Of a DNA stretch of 64,000 nt, positions 55,284-64,000 are shown piece after piece. Source of the DNA: CAZUGA01 sp964619885 (lineage in GTDB: Bacteria > Pseudomonadota > Gammaproteobacteria > Methylococcales > UBA1147); assembly GCA_964619885.1 (NCBI GenBank), contig CAZUGA010000010.1:41759-105758 (forward strand), in the 5' to 3' direction. Each line of letters begins with the position of its first letter. Within the stretch, counting starts at the first letter, position 1. A model generated the notes under the pieces. It saw nothing but the letters and a program-made list of their open reading frames with translations. It did no database searches and was not told where the DNA came from. Position numbers and translations under genes: made by a program.

Positions 55284-56320
55284 ATGTGCCAATCGTTTGG
55301 AATTTCATGCGGCGGCAAGGGCATTACTGACCAATTTTGTTCAACACCATCGCTGACCACGGAAACCAACACACTTTCAGCCTCTCGGCCCTGACTGTAG
55401 CGAGCTGTTATCCGAGCGGCCAGGGCCAAATCGTCCTGATCGGGCTTGCCATCGATTAACACCAACGGACCGTTGTGGCTAGTCGTTTGCATATGCACAA
55501 ATGTTTTTTTATAACCCTGCAAAAACTTGCCCTCACCTTCTTCGCGGGCAATTATCATTTTAAAATTCGGACGTGGCCGCAAATGGCGCCCGACTTTGAG
55601 CAACATAATATCGTCAAGCTCGTAATCCTTATGGCCTTGTGTGTTCCACAAATCGCTCAATTTTTTCGCATAATTTTTGTCGGTCAAAAAACAGCAACCA
55701 CCCGCTGGCTGTGCATAATCTTTTATTTCAAATTTTTGCGCCAGCGCCATCTGCGGTTTTCTTCCTCTCCCGCTAAAATCATGTAGATCCTGCCGATCAA
55801 TCCAACCTTCTCGTTCAGGTAAAGTAGGCGCTAAGTTTTTCGCGCACAAAGGTCTAAGTAACAGGTCATCCGCACCGGATTCCCGAGCAACAACCGGCAT
55901 TGTATCTTTGCGTTGCGACATCGGACGCTGCCCAATAACTTCGCCGGTAATGACAAAATCGAATCCGTTTTGCTTAATCCATTCCCGTGCTTTTCCGACC
56001 ATAAAAATTTTGCAATCCAGGCAAGGATTCAGGTTGGCGCCATAACCATGCTTCGGGTTAATCACAACATCCTTGTATTCCTCAATGATATCGATGATAT
56101 GAAGCTTTATCCCCAATTGCTCCGCCACCCACAAAGCGTTATTACGCTTAGGTTTGGCTTTATCTTTTTTGCGAATGGCGTGGGTATGACCTTCTACACA
56201 AAATCCGGTAAAAAAGTTTATACCCTCGACGTGAACTCCCTGATCTAAAACGACCTTGGCCGCGAGCATTGAATCCAGACCACCTGAAATCAATGCGACC
56301 GCTTTGCGTTTCTGCTGCAT
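55280..56320 (-). CDS. PP-loop ATPase related to MnmA/ThiI, probable RNA thiolation enzyme
   Basis: A 346-residue protein. The PP-loop SGGLDSMLAAKVV at the N-terminus adenylates a substrate, as in tRNA 2-thiouridylases. Three Cys sites follow: FFTGFCVEG, NLNPCLDCKIFMVGKA and PAGGCCFLTDKNYAKKL. The C-terminal part (LLKVGRHLRPRPNFKMIIA) resembles the NFACT-R-like tail found on such proteins. It differs from true MnmA, which is longer at the C-terminus and lacks this tail. ATG 56320 is used; 56353 would add 11 residues. Divergent from glyQ. Sulfur transfer to RNA is inferred from the PP-loop and the coupled TusA-like gene. Confidence 0.75.
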   Translation of the reverse strand: MQQKRKAVALISGGLDSMLAAKVVLDQGVHVEGINFFTGFCVEGHTHAIRKKDKAKPKRNNALWVAEQLGIKLHIIDIIEEYKDVVINPKHGYGANLNPCLDCKIFMVGKAREWIKQNGFDFVITGEVIGQRPMSQRKDTMPVVARESGADDLLLRPLCAKNLAPTLPEREGWIDRQDLHDFSGRGRKPQMALAQKFEIKDYAQPAGGCCFLTDKNYAKKLSDLWNTQGHKDYELDDIMLLKVGRHLRPRPNFKMIIAREEGEGKFLQGYKKTFVHMQTTSHNGPLVLIDGKPDQDDLALAARITARYSQGREAESVLVSVVSDGVEQNWSVMPLPPHEIPNDWHI

Positions 56321-56399
56321 GTTTACTGTCTTGGTCTCTATGAATTGGGACATTATAAGATATAATTGCTGGTTTTGGCTTTAATATACAGCTATCTCT

Positions 56400-57335
56400 G
56401 TGTCGCACCCTACTCAAACAACGCTTGATGTCGCAACATTCCAAGGACTTATTCAGGCCCTACAGGAATATTGGTCCGGGCAAGGCTGCGCTTTGTTGCA
56501 ACCTTTGGATATGGAAGTCGGCGCCGGAACCTTCCATCCGGCCACCTTTCTTCGCGCCATAGGACCCGAGCCGTGGAAAACAGCATACGTGCAGCCATCC
56601 CGGCGCCCAACGGATGGGCGCTACGGCAAAAACCCTAACCGTTTACAACATTATTATCAATTTCAGGTACTCCTCAAACCTTCACCCAACGACATCCAAG
56701 ATTTGTATCTGGACTCGCTACGCACCCTAGGGCTCGATCTAACCGAACACGATGTCCGCTTCGTCGAGGACAATTGGGAATCCCCAACGCTGGGAGCTTG
56801 GGGCTTAGGCTGGGAGATATGGCTCAATGGTATGGAAATTAGCCAATTCACCTATTTCCAGCAAGTGGGAGGATTAGACTGTAAACCCGTCGCCGGAGAA
56901 ATTACCTACGGCCTTGAACGGATTGCTATGTATTTACAGTGTGTGGAAAGTGTATACGATCTGACATGGACCCGAAGCGGTCAAGGTGTAGTCAGCTATG
57001 GGGATATTTATCATCAAAACGAAGTCGAAATGTCGACCTATAATTTCGAATACGCAAATACAGAACAATTGTTCAATAACTTCGAATTCTGCGAACGCGA
57101 ATGCACCCGCCTAGTCGAGCAAGATTTACCCTTACCAGCGTATGAAATGGTATTGAAGGCTTCCCACGCATTCAACTTGTTGGACGCGCGCCATGCAATA
57201 TCCGTAACCGAACGGCAACGCTTTATATTGCGTATGCGAAACTTGGCCAAAAGGGTGGCTCTTGCATACTTCGATAGACGCGAACAACTTGGATTCCCAC
57301 TTCTGAATAGCCCCAAGGGACAGGATAATGGTTGA
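56400..57335 (+). CDS. glyQ: Glycyl-tRNA synthetase alpha subunit
   Basis: A 311-residue class II synthetase subunit of the bacterial alpha2beta2 GlyRS, carrying the catalytic core that activates glycine. Its text is near invariant in the family: TFQGLIQALQEYWSGQGCAL, GAGTFHPATFLRAIGPEPW, AYVQPSRRPTDGRYGKNPN and FLRAIG with motif 3 near GLERIAMYLQ. Starts with GTG 56400. It overlaps glyS by eight bases. Confidence 0.98.
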   Translation: MSHPTQTTLDVATFQGLIQALQEYWSGQGCALLQPLDMEVGAGTFHPATFLRAIGPEPWKTAYVQPSRRPTDGRYGKNPNRLQHYYQFQVLLKPSPNDIQDLYLDSLRTLGLDLTEHDVRFVEDNWESPTLGAWGLGWEIWLNGMEISQFTYFQQVGGLDCKPVAGEITYGLERIAMYLQCVESVYDLTWTRSGQGVVSYGDIYHQNEVEMSTYNFEYANTEQLFNNFEFCERECTRLVEQDLPLPAYEMVLKASHAFNLLDARHAISVTERQRFILRMRNLAKRVALAYFDRREQLGFPLLNSPKGQDNG

Positions 57336-59400
57336 ATCACGCGATTTATTGTTCGAATTGGGCAGCGAAGAACTGCCGCCAAAGTCGTTGCTTAAGCTAC
57401 GCGACGCACTTCAGAAAAAAATCGCACAAGCTCTGGATAACGCAGAACTCAACTACGGAGAGATAAAAAGCTACGCAACGCCGCGTAGACTTGCGTTATT
57501 AATCCACCAGCTGGCAGTGTCACAACCCAACAGAACGACTAAGCGCCGTGGACCCTCGATCGCGGCAGCGTTCGACAGTGAAGGTAACGCCACCAAAGCA
57601 GCCGATGGTTTTGCCCGAAGTTGTGGCACATCGGTCAAACAACTCACTACCGACAAGACTGACAAAGGCGAGTGGTTAAGTTTTAGCAATAACGTTACCG
57701 GTACGGCAACGACCGAGCTTATTCCTGGCATCATCTCTACAGCACTCGCCGATTTACCAATTGCGAAGCGCATGCGATGGGGGACGGGAACCACCGAATT
57801 TGTCCGCCCGGTGCACTGGTCCGTTCTAATTTTTGGCAATCAAACCATAACCACAGAATTTCTAGGTTGTATAAGCAGCAATGTTTCCTATGGCCATCGA
57901 TTCCACGCGCCGGAACCTATCCCCCTCCATTGCCCGGATACTTACGCGGAACTTCTTTACAATCAAGGTAATGTTGTATGCGATTTTGATCAGCGTCGCG
58001 ATAAAATTCGCCAACAAGCAGAGACGGCCGCCAAATCCGTTAATGGAAATGCCGTCATAGACCCCGACTTATTGGATGAAATTACAGCTTTAGTCGAATG
58101 GCCGACAGCGATTGTAGGTGGATTCGACCAACGGTTTTTGCGGCTAGCCCCGGAAATTCTGATTTCAACCATGCAGACCAATCAGAAGTATTTCCCGGTC
58201 ACTGCGACTTCGGGTGAATTGATGCCGCATTTCATCACAATCAGTAATATTGATAGCAGCAAGCCCGATTCAGTACGCGCCGGCAATGAACGCGTAATTC
58301 GACCACGCTTGGCCGATGCCGAATTTTTTTGGGAACAAGATAGAAAAACCACATTGGCGGCAAAAGCACCAGCTTTGAAAAACATTATCTTTCAGAATAA
58401 ATTGGGCACGTTGGCTGATAAATCTGAGCGTGTACAGAAATTGGCGGCAATAATTGCTGAGGAATTGGGGGAAGATACCGCGCTGGTGACGCGCGCCGCT
58501 ATCCTTGCGAAAACAGACCTGGTAACGGAGATGGTTGTGGAGTTTCCCAGTCTCCAAGGTACCGTGGGGCGATACTATGCGCTGGCGGATAATGAACCCG
58601 AAGAAGTTGCGGATGCTATTGAAGAACAATACCTGCCCAAGCTGTCAGGCGGTAAATTACCCGAATCACAGACCGGATCCATCCTATCACTGGCCGAAAA
58701 ATTAGACACGCTGAGTGGTATTTTTGCTGCAGGCTTAGTCCCGTCGGGCGACAAAGACCCTTACGCATTACGCCGGGCTACGTTGGGCATTCTTCGTATC
58801 ATCATAGAAAAAGAGCTGGATCTGGATTTGTCCTCATTGTTGAATGAGGCATTAAATCAATTTCCGAAAGAGTTGTTGAGCGACACTCTAGAAAAGGATA
58901 TTGCTGACTTTGTCAAAGATCGTTATCGTGGCTATTGCCTGGAGCGAGGCTATAAACACGATGAATTTGACGCAATATTATCAATCGATCCGAACCAACT
59001 ACTGGATTTTGAAATGCGCTTGGACGCAGTACGCCAATTTCGTACTCTACCCGCGGCCGAAAGCCTGGCCGCGGCCAACAAACGTATCCGCAACATCTTG
59101 CGAAAAACCAAAGCCGAGTCCGACCTCGGTATCGATGAACAACTTTTTCTCGAAGCTGAAGAAAAAGAGTTGATGTTGGCGACCGAATCCGCTGTTACCG
59201 ATATAGCCCCGTTTATATCGGCGCATGATTATACATCGGCACTGACCCGCCTCGGCGAAATGCGGCAACCGGTTGATCTGTTTTTCGACAAAGTAATGGT
59301 CATGAGTGAAGATCTTAAATTGCGCCATAACAGGCTGGGCTTACTGGCCAAGGTCGAAGCGTTGTTTTTGCAGATTGCCGACATTTCAAAGTTACAGTAG
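57328..59400 (+). CDS. glyS: Glycyl-tRNA synthetase beta subunit
   Basis: A 690-residue subunit that binds tRNA(Gly) and is needed for charging. It has the N-terminal LLFELGSEELPPKSL, B3/4-like and HD-like central parts (FVRPVHWSVLIFG, QTNQKYFPVT, DAEFFWEQDRK, DPYALRRATLGILRII) and the C-terminal DALR-like anticodon-binding region (FFDKVMVMSEDLKLRHNRLG). Length is standard. Stop lies 88 bases before the gmhB start. Confidence 0.98.
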   Translation: MVESRDLLFELGSEELPPKSLLKLRDALQKKIAQALDNAELNYGEIKSYATPRRLALLIHQLAVSQPNRTTKRRGPSIAAAFDSEGNATKAADGFARSCGTSVKQLTTDKTDKGEWLSFSNNVTGTATTELIPGIISTALADLPIAKRMRWGTGTTEFVRPVHWSVLIFGNQTITTEFLGCISSNVSYGHRFHAPEPIPLHCPDTYAELLYNQGNVVCDFDQRRDKIRQQAETAAKSVNGNAVIDPDLLDEITALVEWPTAIVGGFDQRFLRLAPEILISTMQTNQKYFPVTATSGELMPHFITISNIDSSKPDSVRAGNERVIRPRLADAEFFWEQDRKTTLAAKAPALKNIIFQNKLGTLADKSERVQKLAAIIAEELGEDTALVTRAAILAKTDLVTEMVVEFPSLQGTVGRYYALADNEPEEVADAIEEQYLPKLSGGKLPESQTGSILSLAEKLDTLSGIFAAGLVPSGDKDPYALRRATLGILRIIIEKELDLDLSSLLNEALNQFPKELLSDTLEKDIADFVKDRYRGYCLERGYKHDEFDAILSIDPNQLLDFEMRLDAVRQFRTLPAAESLAAANKRIRNILRKTKAESDLGIDEQLFLEAEEKELMLATESAVTDIAPFISAHDYTSALTRLGEMRQPVDLFFDKVMVMSEDLKLRHNRLGLLAKVEALFLQIADISKLQ

Positions 59401-59488
59401 CGATGCTGCTGCCACGCCACGCTCTGTGCACCTGGATAACAACGCCGCCAATGCGACGGCGGCAGCAACTCAGTGGTCTGCAATAGCA

Positions 59489-60031
59489 ATGCAATGTCCC
59501 CGCTTCGTACTATTGGATCGCGACGGCGTAATCAATGAAGATTCAGACGATTTTATAAAATCTCCAGAAGAATGGCTTCCTATACCCGGAAGTCTGGAAG
59601 CAATCGCGAATTTATACCGAGCGGGTATCCACGTCGCAGTAATCAGCAACCAATCGGGGATCGCCCGCGGACTGTTTAGCTTGGAAACTCTAGATCAAAT
59701 CCACACAAGAATGAAGCATCTGGTCCAGCAAGAAGGTGGTAAAATTGGCTCAGTCTATTTTTGTCCGCATGGTCCAAATGATAACTGTAACTGCCGCAAA
59801 CCCAAACCTGGGCTATTGCAGCAGTTTGCCAAAACAAATAATGTAAGATTGGAAGGAATACCGTTTATTGGCGATTCAATGCGCGATATTCAGGCCGGGT
59901 TAGCTGTTGGAGCACAACCGTTGCTGGTCAAAACCGGGAAAGGCCTACGCACGCTTGCCGAACATCCAACAATAAGCGCAACTGTATTCAATAACCTTTA
60001 TGATGCAACAAGATTCATCTTATCAAAATAA
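59489..60031 (+). CDS. gmhB: D-glycero-beta-D-manno-heptose 1,7-bisphosphate 7-phosphatase
   Basis: A 180-residue HAD phosphatase of ADP-heptose synthesis for the LPS core. Nucleophile and acid/base are Asp10 and Asp12 in FVLLDRDGVIN; VAVISNQSGIARG is motif II; CPHGPNDNCNCRKPKPG holds the Zn-binding Cys ligands; PFIGDSMRDIQAGLAVG is motif IV. ATG 59489 is chosen because the HAD motif follows at once. plsC starts 32 bases before its end. Confidence 0.94.
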   Translation: MQCPRFVLLDRDGVINEDSDDFIKSPEEWLPIPGSLEAIANLYRAGIHVAVISNQSGIARGLFSLETLDQIHTRMKHLVQQEGGKIGSVYFCPHGPNDNCNCRKPKPGLLQQFAKTNNVRLEGIPFIGDSMRDIQAGLAVGAQPLLVKTGKGLRTLAEHPTISATVFNNLYDATRFILSK

Positions 60032-60743
60032 TAATTGGCTGCTCTACATCCGGTCTATGCTATTTTTGTTTGGAATGACCACCTCAACAGTCGTCATCGC
60101 TCCGATCATGATTATGGCTTTTCCATTGCCATTTGATACACGTTACAGCATCGCGCAGATTTGGGTTAAATTCAACCTATGGTTTCTAAAAAGCGTATGC
60201 CATTTAGATCATGCAATTCAAGGTCTGGATAATATACCCGAGGAAAATGGCATCATCTTTTGCAAACACCAATCAGCTTGGGAAACCATCGCTTTGCAGG
60301 CTATATTCCCGACACAGGTCTTTATCTTGAAGCGCGAGTTGCTTTGGCTACCGTTCTTCGGCTGGGCTATGGCCACCTGTGATCCAATCGCAATAGACAG
60401 AAAAGCAGGCAAAGCGGCACTCCGCCAGGTTGTAGAACAAGGGATTGAGCGCCTGAAAAATAAACGCTGGGTTGTGATCTTTCCGGAAGGCACCCGGGTT
60501 GCACCCGGCGAAAAACGAAAATATGGTGCTGGCGGCGGCATTCTAGCGCACAAAGCAAACGCCGTGGTTATTCCGGTTGCGCACAATGCTGGCAAATATT
60601 GGGGCAAATACAGCTTCCTGAAATTCCCTGGAACGATCCAGGTACGCATAGGACAACCCATCTACCCGGACAATCTAAAAGCGCAGCAAATAAATGAAAA
60701 GGCGAAAAATTGGATCGAACGCCAAATGTCTGAAATCAGTTAA
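60000..60743 (+). CDS. plsC: 1-acyl-sn-glycerol-3-phosphate acyltransferase family protein (PlsC)
   Basis: A 247-residue membrane-bound acyltransferase that makes phosphatidic acid. An N-terminal helix (LFGMTTSTVVIAPIMIMAFP) leads into the catalytic box KHQSAWET, where the usual HX4D is HX4E, a variant also seen in relatives. Then PFFGWAMATCDPIAIDR, the glycerophosphate-binding FPEGTRVAPG and VIPVAHNAGKYW. It overlaps gmhB by 32 bases (ATG 60000 or 60003), as in the glyQ-glyS-gmhB-plsC order of several gammaproteobacteria. Confidence 0.92.
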   Translation: MMQQDSSYQNNNWLLYIRSMLFLFGMTTSTVVIAPIMIMAFPLPFDTRYSIAQIWVKFNLWFLKSVCHLDHAIQGLDNIPEENGIIFCKHQSAWETIALQAIFPTQVFILKRELLWLPFFGWAMATCDPIAIDRKAGKAALRQVVEQGIERLKNKRWVVIFPEGTRVAPGEKRKYGAGGGILAHKANAVVIPVAHNAGKYWGKYSFLKFPGTIQVRIGQPIYPDNLKAQQINEKAKNWIERQMSEIS

Positions 60744-60877
60744 AAATTCTAGCAAATTCGATGTCCGGCCAAATCCACAATCGAAAGAATTTGTTCAGGC
60801 CTGCGACAATTAAGTATTGCTAGGTTACAAGACGGCAAACATTACTGGATTAGATACACAGAAATAGGCAAACCAAT

Positions 60878-61924
60878 TTGAACAAAACGCCCGAAACACC
60901 AATGACCTACCGAGATGCGGGGGTTGATATCAACGCAGGTAACGAACTGGTCGAACGTATCAAACCGATAGCGGCAAAAACACGGGTACCCGGTGTGCTA
61001 GCAGGTTTGGGAGGATTCGGCTCAATGTTCGAATTACCGATGCATCGATTCAATAACCCGGTATTGGTATCCGGCACTGACGGCGTGGGTACCAAATTGA
61101 AACTGGCATTGGAAATGCGGAAACACGATACCATCGGTATTGATCTGGTCGCGATGTGCGTCAATGATATTCTGGTTCAGGGCGCCGAACCCCTATTCTT
61201 TCTGGACTATTTCGCAACCGGGCATTTGGACGTGGATGTTGCTACCAGCGTAGTCGCAGGCATCGGCAAAGGCTGCGAACTCGCAGGGGCCGCATTAATC
61301 GGCGGAGAGACGGCAGAAATGCCAGGCATGTACAGTAATGACGATTACGACCTAGCGGGTTTTTGCGTCGGCATCGCGGAAAAAGAACGCCTCCTGGACG
61401 GAAAGCACATCGGTCCTGGTGATCGTCTTATCGGCATAGCGTCATCCGGGCCACATTCTAATGGCTATTCACTGATTCGAAAAATTGTAGAGCGCAGCAA
61501 TGCGGAGTTGCAGCAAAAACTCAACGACAGAACGATTGGAGAACACTTGCTTGAGCCCACTAGAATCTATGTAAAACCGTTACTCACGCTACTGAAAAAA
61601 ATCGATGTCCACGGCTTCGCACATATCACCGGTGGTGGAATCTCAGAAAATCTCCCGCGCATTTTGCCGGCTGAATGCAAAGCCGTGATAGATAAATCTG
61701 CCTGGGAGCCGCCATCAATATTTCGCTGGCTTCAGCATAACGGCAACGTATCCGATGCGGAAATGCTAAAAACATTCAATTGTGGAATAGGCATGATCGC
61801 CTGCGTTGCGGCTAACGACGAAGCCGATGCTCTGGCGCAGCTAGGATCGCTAGGTGAGACTGCATTTTCTATTGGTAGTATTGCTAGCTCTGGCGATGAC
61901 GCTCGTATCCAATTCAACCCTTAA
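60878..61924 (+). CDS. purM: Phosphoribosylformylglycinamidine cyclo-ligase (AIR synthetase)
   Basis: A 348-residue enzyme closing the imidazole ring in purine synthesis with ATP. It matches PurM throughout: YRDAGVDINAGNELVERI, LAGLGGFGSMFELP, VSGTDGVGTKLKLALEM, GIDLVAMCVNDILVQGAEPL, GGETAEMPGMYSNDDYDLAG and IASSGPHSNGYSLIRKI. TTG 60878 gives a length close to E. coli PurM; ATG 60902 is an alternative that starts at TYRDAG. No purN follows; the next gene is convergent. Confidence 0.96.
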   Translation: MNKTPETPMTYRDAGVDINAGNELVERIKPIAAKTRVPGVLAGLGGFGSMFELPMHRFNNPVLVSGTDGVGTKLKLALEMRKHDTIGIDLVAMCVNDILVQGAEPLFFLDYFATGHLDVDVATSVVAGIGKGCELAGAALIGGETAEMPGMYSNDDYDLAGFCVGIAEKERLLDGKHIGPGDRLIGIASSGPHSNGYSLIRKIVERSNAELQQKLNDRTIGEHLLEPTRIYVKPLLTLLKKIDVHGFAHITGGGISENLPRILPAECKAVIDKSAWEPPSIFRWLQHNGNVSDAEMLKTFNCGIGMIACVAANDEADALAQLGSLGETAFSIGSIASSGDDARIQFNP

Positions 61925-61942
61925 AACTGTTGAGCCTTGAGC

Positions 61943-63952
61943 TTAGCCAATTATTTTTTGGTAAACGTGGGAATTTCGTCCTTTGCGTAGTATTTCAGTC
62001 ACATCCTCCGCCGACATTGGACGGCTGAAAAGGTAACCCTGGATCTCGTCACACTCATATTGCCTCAGCAGAGCCAATTGTTCCTCAGTTTCCACCCCTT
62101 CAGCGGTAACTTTCAATTCCATACTATGAGCCATCGCAATAATAGTCTTCACGATGGTTTTATCATAACTATCCGTTAGTATGTCCTGCAAAAATGACCT
62201 ATCAATTTTGAGTGTATCCAAAGGAAGATGCTTCAAATAATTCAAAGATGAATAGCCGGTGCCGAAATCGTCGATCGAAATCCAAAATCCTTGCTTGTGC
62301 AAGCGTCCCAAAGTCTCAACTGCGGTTTCCAAGTTATCCATAATCACCGTTTCGGTAATCTCTAACTCTAGCTGTTCTGGTGAAATTCCGGCGGCTTCGA
62401 CAATCTCCAGGATACGTTCAGAAAAGCCCTCCTGTCTTAACTGAACAGTCGACAGGTTTACCGCGACCCTGAAATCTTTAACCCCCATTTCCATCCACGC
62501 GGTCGCTTGCAAACAGGCCTGTTTAATAACCCACTCGCCGATATTGACAATCAATCCACTTTGTTCAGCCACCTCAATGAATTCATAGGGTGACAACAAG
62601 CCCTTGTCAGGATGGTCCCAACGAATCAATGCCTCGGCGCCATTCACGGTTGAAGTTGTCATATCCAGTTTGGGTTGAAAATAGAGCACAAATTCTTCAT
62701 TTTCAATGGCCCGGCGTAACTCTGTTTCAACCTGCATCTGAGTCAGGGACACTTGGTGCATTTGGGCGTCAAACAGCTGATAACTATTTTGGCCGGTCAT
62801 TTGCTTAGCGTACTGGCGCGCTGCTCCCGCATGGTTCATCAACACCTCTGGGCTAATGCCGTCTTCGGGATACAAGCTTATTCCTATATTGCAGGTGACT
62901 ACAATTTCCTGTTCGTCAATCACAATAGGTTGAAGTAGTGACTCGAATATTCTGCGCACGATCCAGGTCACCGGTTGCATATCGTTCAGATCGGTCAACA
63001 AAACACCGAATTCATCGGCACTCAATCGCGATACGGTCAAATCTTTGGAGTCGGTGCCAAACACCGTAACGGCATCCGAATCACGCAAGATCCTGGTTAA
63101 CCGGTCAGCCAATTCGGTGAGCAACGCATCTCCAGCATCGCGCCCGAACGCATTATTCACCCGTTTAAACAAATCGATATCTAACGTTAGCACCGCAATA
63201 GAATGGCTATATCTTTGGGCGCGGGCGATAGACTGCTTAATCCGGTCGTAAAATAACAATTCATTGGGAAGTCCCGTCAAAGCATCATAACTGCTCTTAT
63301 ACTTAAGCTCTTCGGAATACTGCGACGCAATACTTTCTAACTGTTTGATTCGAACTTGTAAACGATCAACCTCTCCATCGCTGGCTTGTTTAGACAGATC
63401 TAGCATGGAATTCTCGACCGACTCATCCGTAACTGTATTTTCTTTCGCATCCACCAACGCGGCTTCCACCGTTTCGGTTTCTTGCGCTTGTTCGGCATGC
63501 GCGATCTGTTCCGCGTCCCATTTGATAACCCGGTTTCGACCACTCTCTTTAGCAACGTACAAGGCTCGGTCAGCTTGGTTATTTAGATCACTGGGACCAG
63601 TAGCATCATAAAATATGGAAGCAACGCCTAAACTGACCGTAATACGCGGACCGGCTGCAAATTTTTGACCTGATTCCTCCTTTATCGCTACACGTATAAG
63701 TTCCGCGATCTCAGCAGCTTGTTCGATTGTCTTTCCTGGAAACACAAGACTAAATTCCTCTCCACCATATCGGCCCACAAAATCATGGTCGCCAGCGTGT
63801 GCTTCCAGAATATCAGCCAAGAGTTTGATTACCTCATCACCGACACCATGTCCATAGGTATCATTGACTGATTTGAAATGGTCAATATCGGTCATAATAC
63901 AAGACAATTCAGTGTCAGCAGTTTTGGCTTCGTCAAACGCTTTATCTAACGA
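61943..63952 (-). pseudogene. GGDEF-GGDEF-EAL protein, 5' end cut off at a palindrome
   Basis: The open frame begins after a TAG at 63953-63955 and reads SLDKAFDEAKTADTELSCI, then MTDIDHFKSVNDTYGHGVGD. This enters the first GGDEF domain without its opening DxLTGLxNRR; only a TTG at 63905 could start it. The first domain keeps GGEEF (RYGGEEFSLVFP). The second, from DALTGLPNELLFYDR, has SADEF instead of GGDEF and is probably inactive. The EAL domain is complete (GAEALIRW, LEITETVIMDN, IDDFGTGYSSLNYLKHLPLD, AEGVETEEQ), so it could hydrolyse c-di-GMP. The gene is at least truncated; the part beyond 63957 is replaced by a REP-like palindrome. It may still be an intact gene with a rearranged start, which the window edge hides. 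Confidence 0.6.
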
Positions 63953-63956
63953 CTAA

Positions 63957-63995
63957 GGTTAGATTGTGTGAGCGGAGCGAACCACAATCTGAACC
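63957..63995. repeat. REP-like palindrome at the right edge
   Basis: Arms GGTTAGATTGTG and CACAATCTgAACC pair over 12 positions with one bulged base around a 14-base centre (TGAGCGGAGCGAAC). The sequence type (…GTGnGAGCGnAGCGAACC…) resembles dispersed REP elements. It begins two bases from the stop codon that cuts the GGDEF gene. Confidence 0.7.
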
Positions 63996-64000
63996 GTTTG

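Overview
The window looks like a chromosomal segment of a gammaproteobacterium of moderate GC (roughly mid-40s percent by eye) that cannot be placed more precisely from the sequence alone. Supporting points are the gene order mreB-mreC-mreD-mrdA-rodA-mltB-rlpA-dacA-ybeD followed by lipB-lipA, the glnA-ntrB-ntrC block with a sigma-54 type promoter, two-subunit glycyl-tRNA synthetase (glyQ/glyS), GatCAB, trmL and purM. A lone hpnA suggests hopanoid synthesis.

Region 1-13300 is accessory and visibly decaying. It holds an outer-membrane protein gene with two in-frame stops, a sulfatase gene collapsed by a large internal deletion beside an intact formylglycine-generating enzyme, DUF4345, glutathione peroxidase, an AI-2E family transporter, an FKBP lipoprotein, a membrane-anchored TAXI-like binding protein next to a frameshifted membrane gene, scraps of an acyl-CoA ligase, hpnA, a His-rich DUF4396 membrane protein and a ZIP-like metal permease.

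Region 13600-25450 mixes acquired and signalling genes. It starts with a GC-rich 1147-residue secreted protein that appears to carry two ILEI/FAM3-like domains, followed by a decayed unknown gene, a very AT-rich kinase-like gene, an IS256-family transposase tail abutting a RAYT transposase tail, an HDOD-histidine kinase paired with a REC-PAS-GGDEF-EAL regulator whose EAL domain looks degenerate, a CBS protein and a YajD-like HNH protein.

Region 26400-45700 is core: gatCAB on the minus strand, divergent from the rod-shape and cell-wall elongation operon. In the latter, mreC appears to start at ATA. Between ybeD and lipB a 4-kb block (GST, GNAT, DUF4870, acyltransferase-like membrane protein) interrupts the order familiar from enterics. 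lipB and lipA make lipoate, followed by a YdcF-like protein.

Region 45800-64000 carries a well-delimited 67-residue small protein, a DUF985 cupin, trmL, glgP, ntrC-ntrB-glnA (nitrogen assimilation), an overlapping TusA-like/PP-loop ATPase pair probably concerned with sulfur transfer to RNA, then glyQ-glyS-gmhB-plsC and purM. The right edge holds a GGDEF-GGDEF-EAL protein whose first domain is cut off exactly at a REP-like palindrome.
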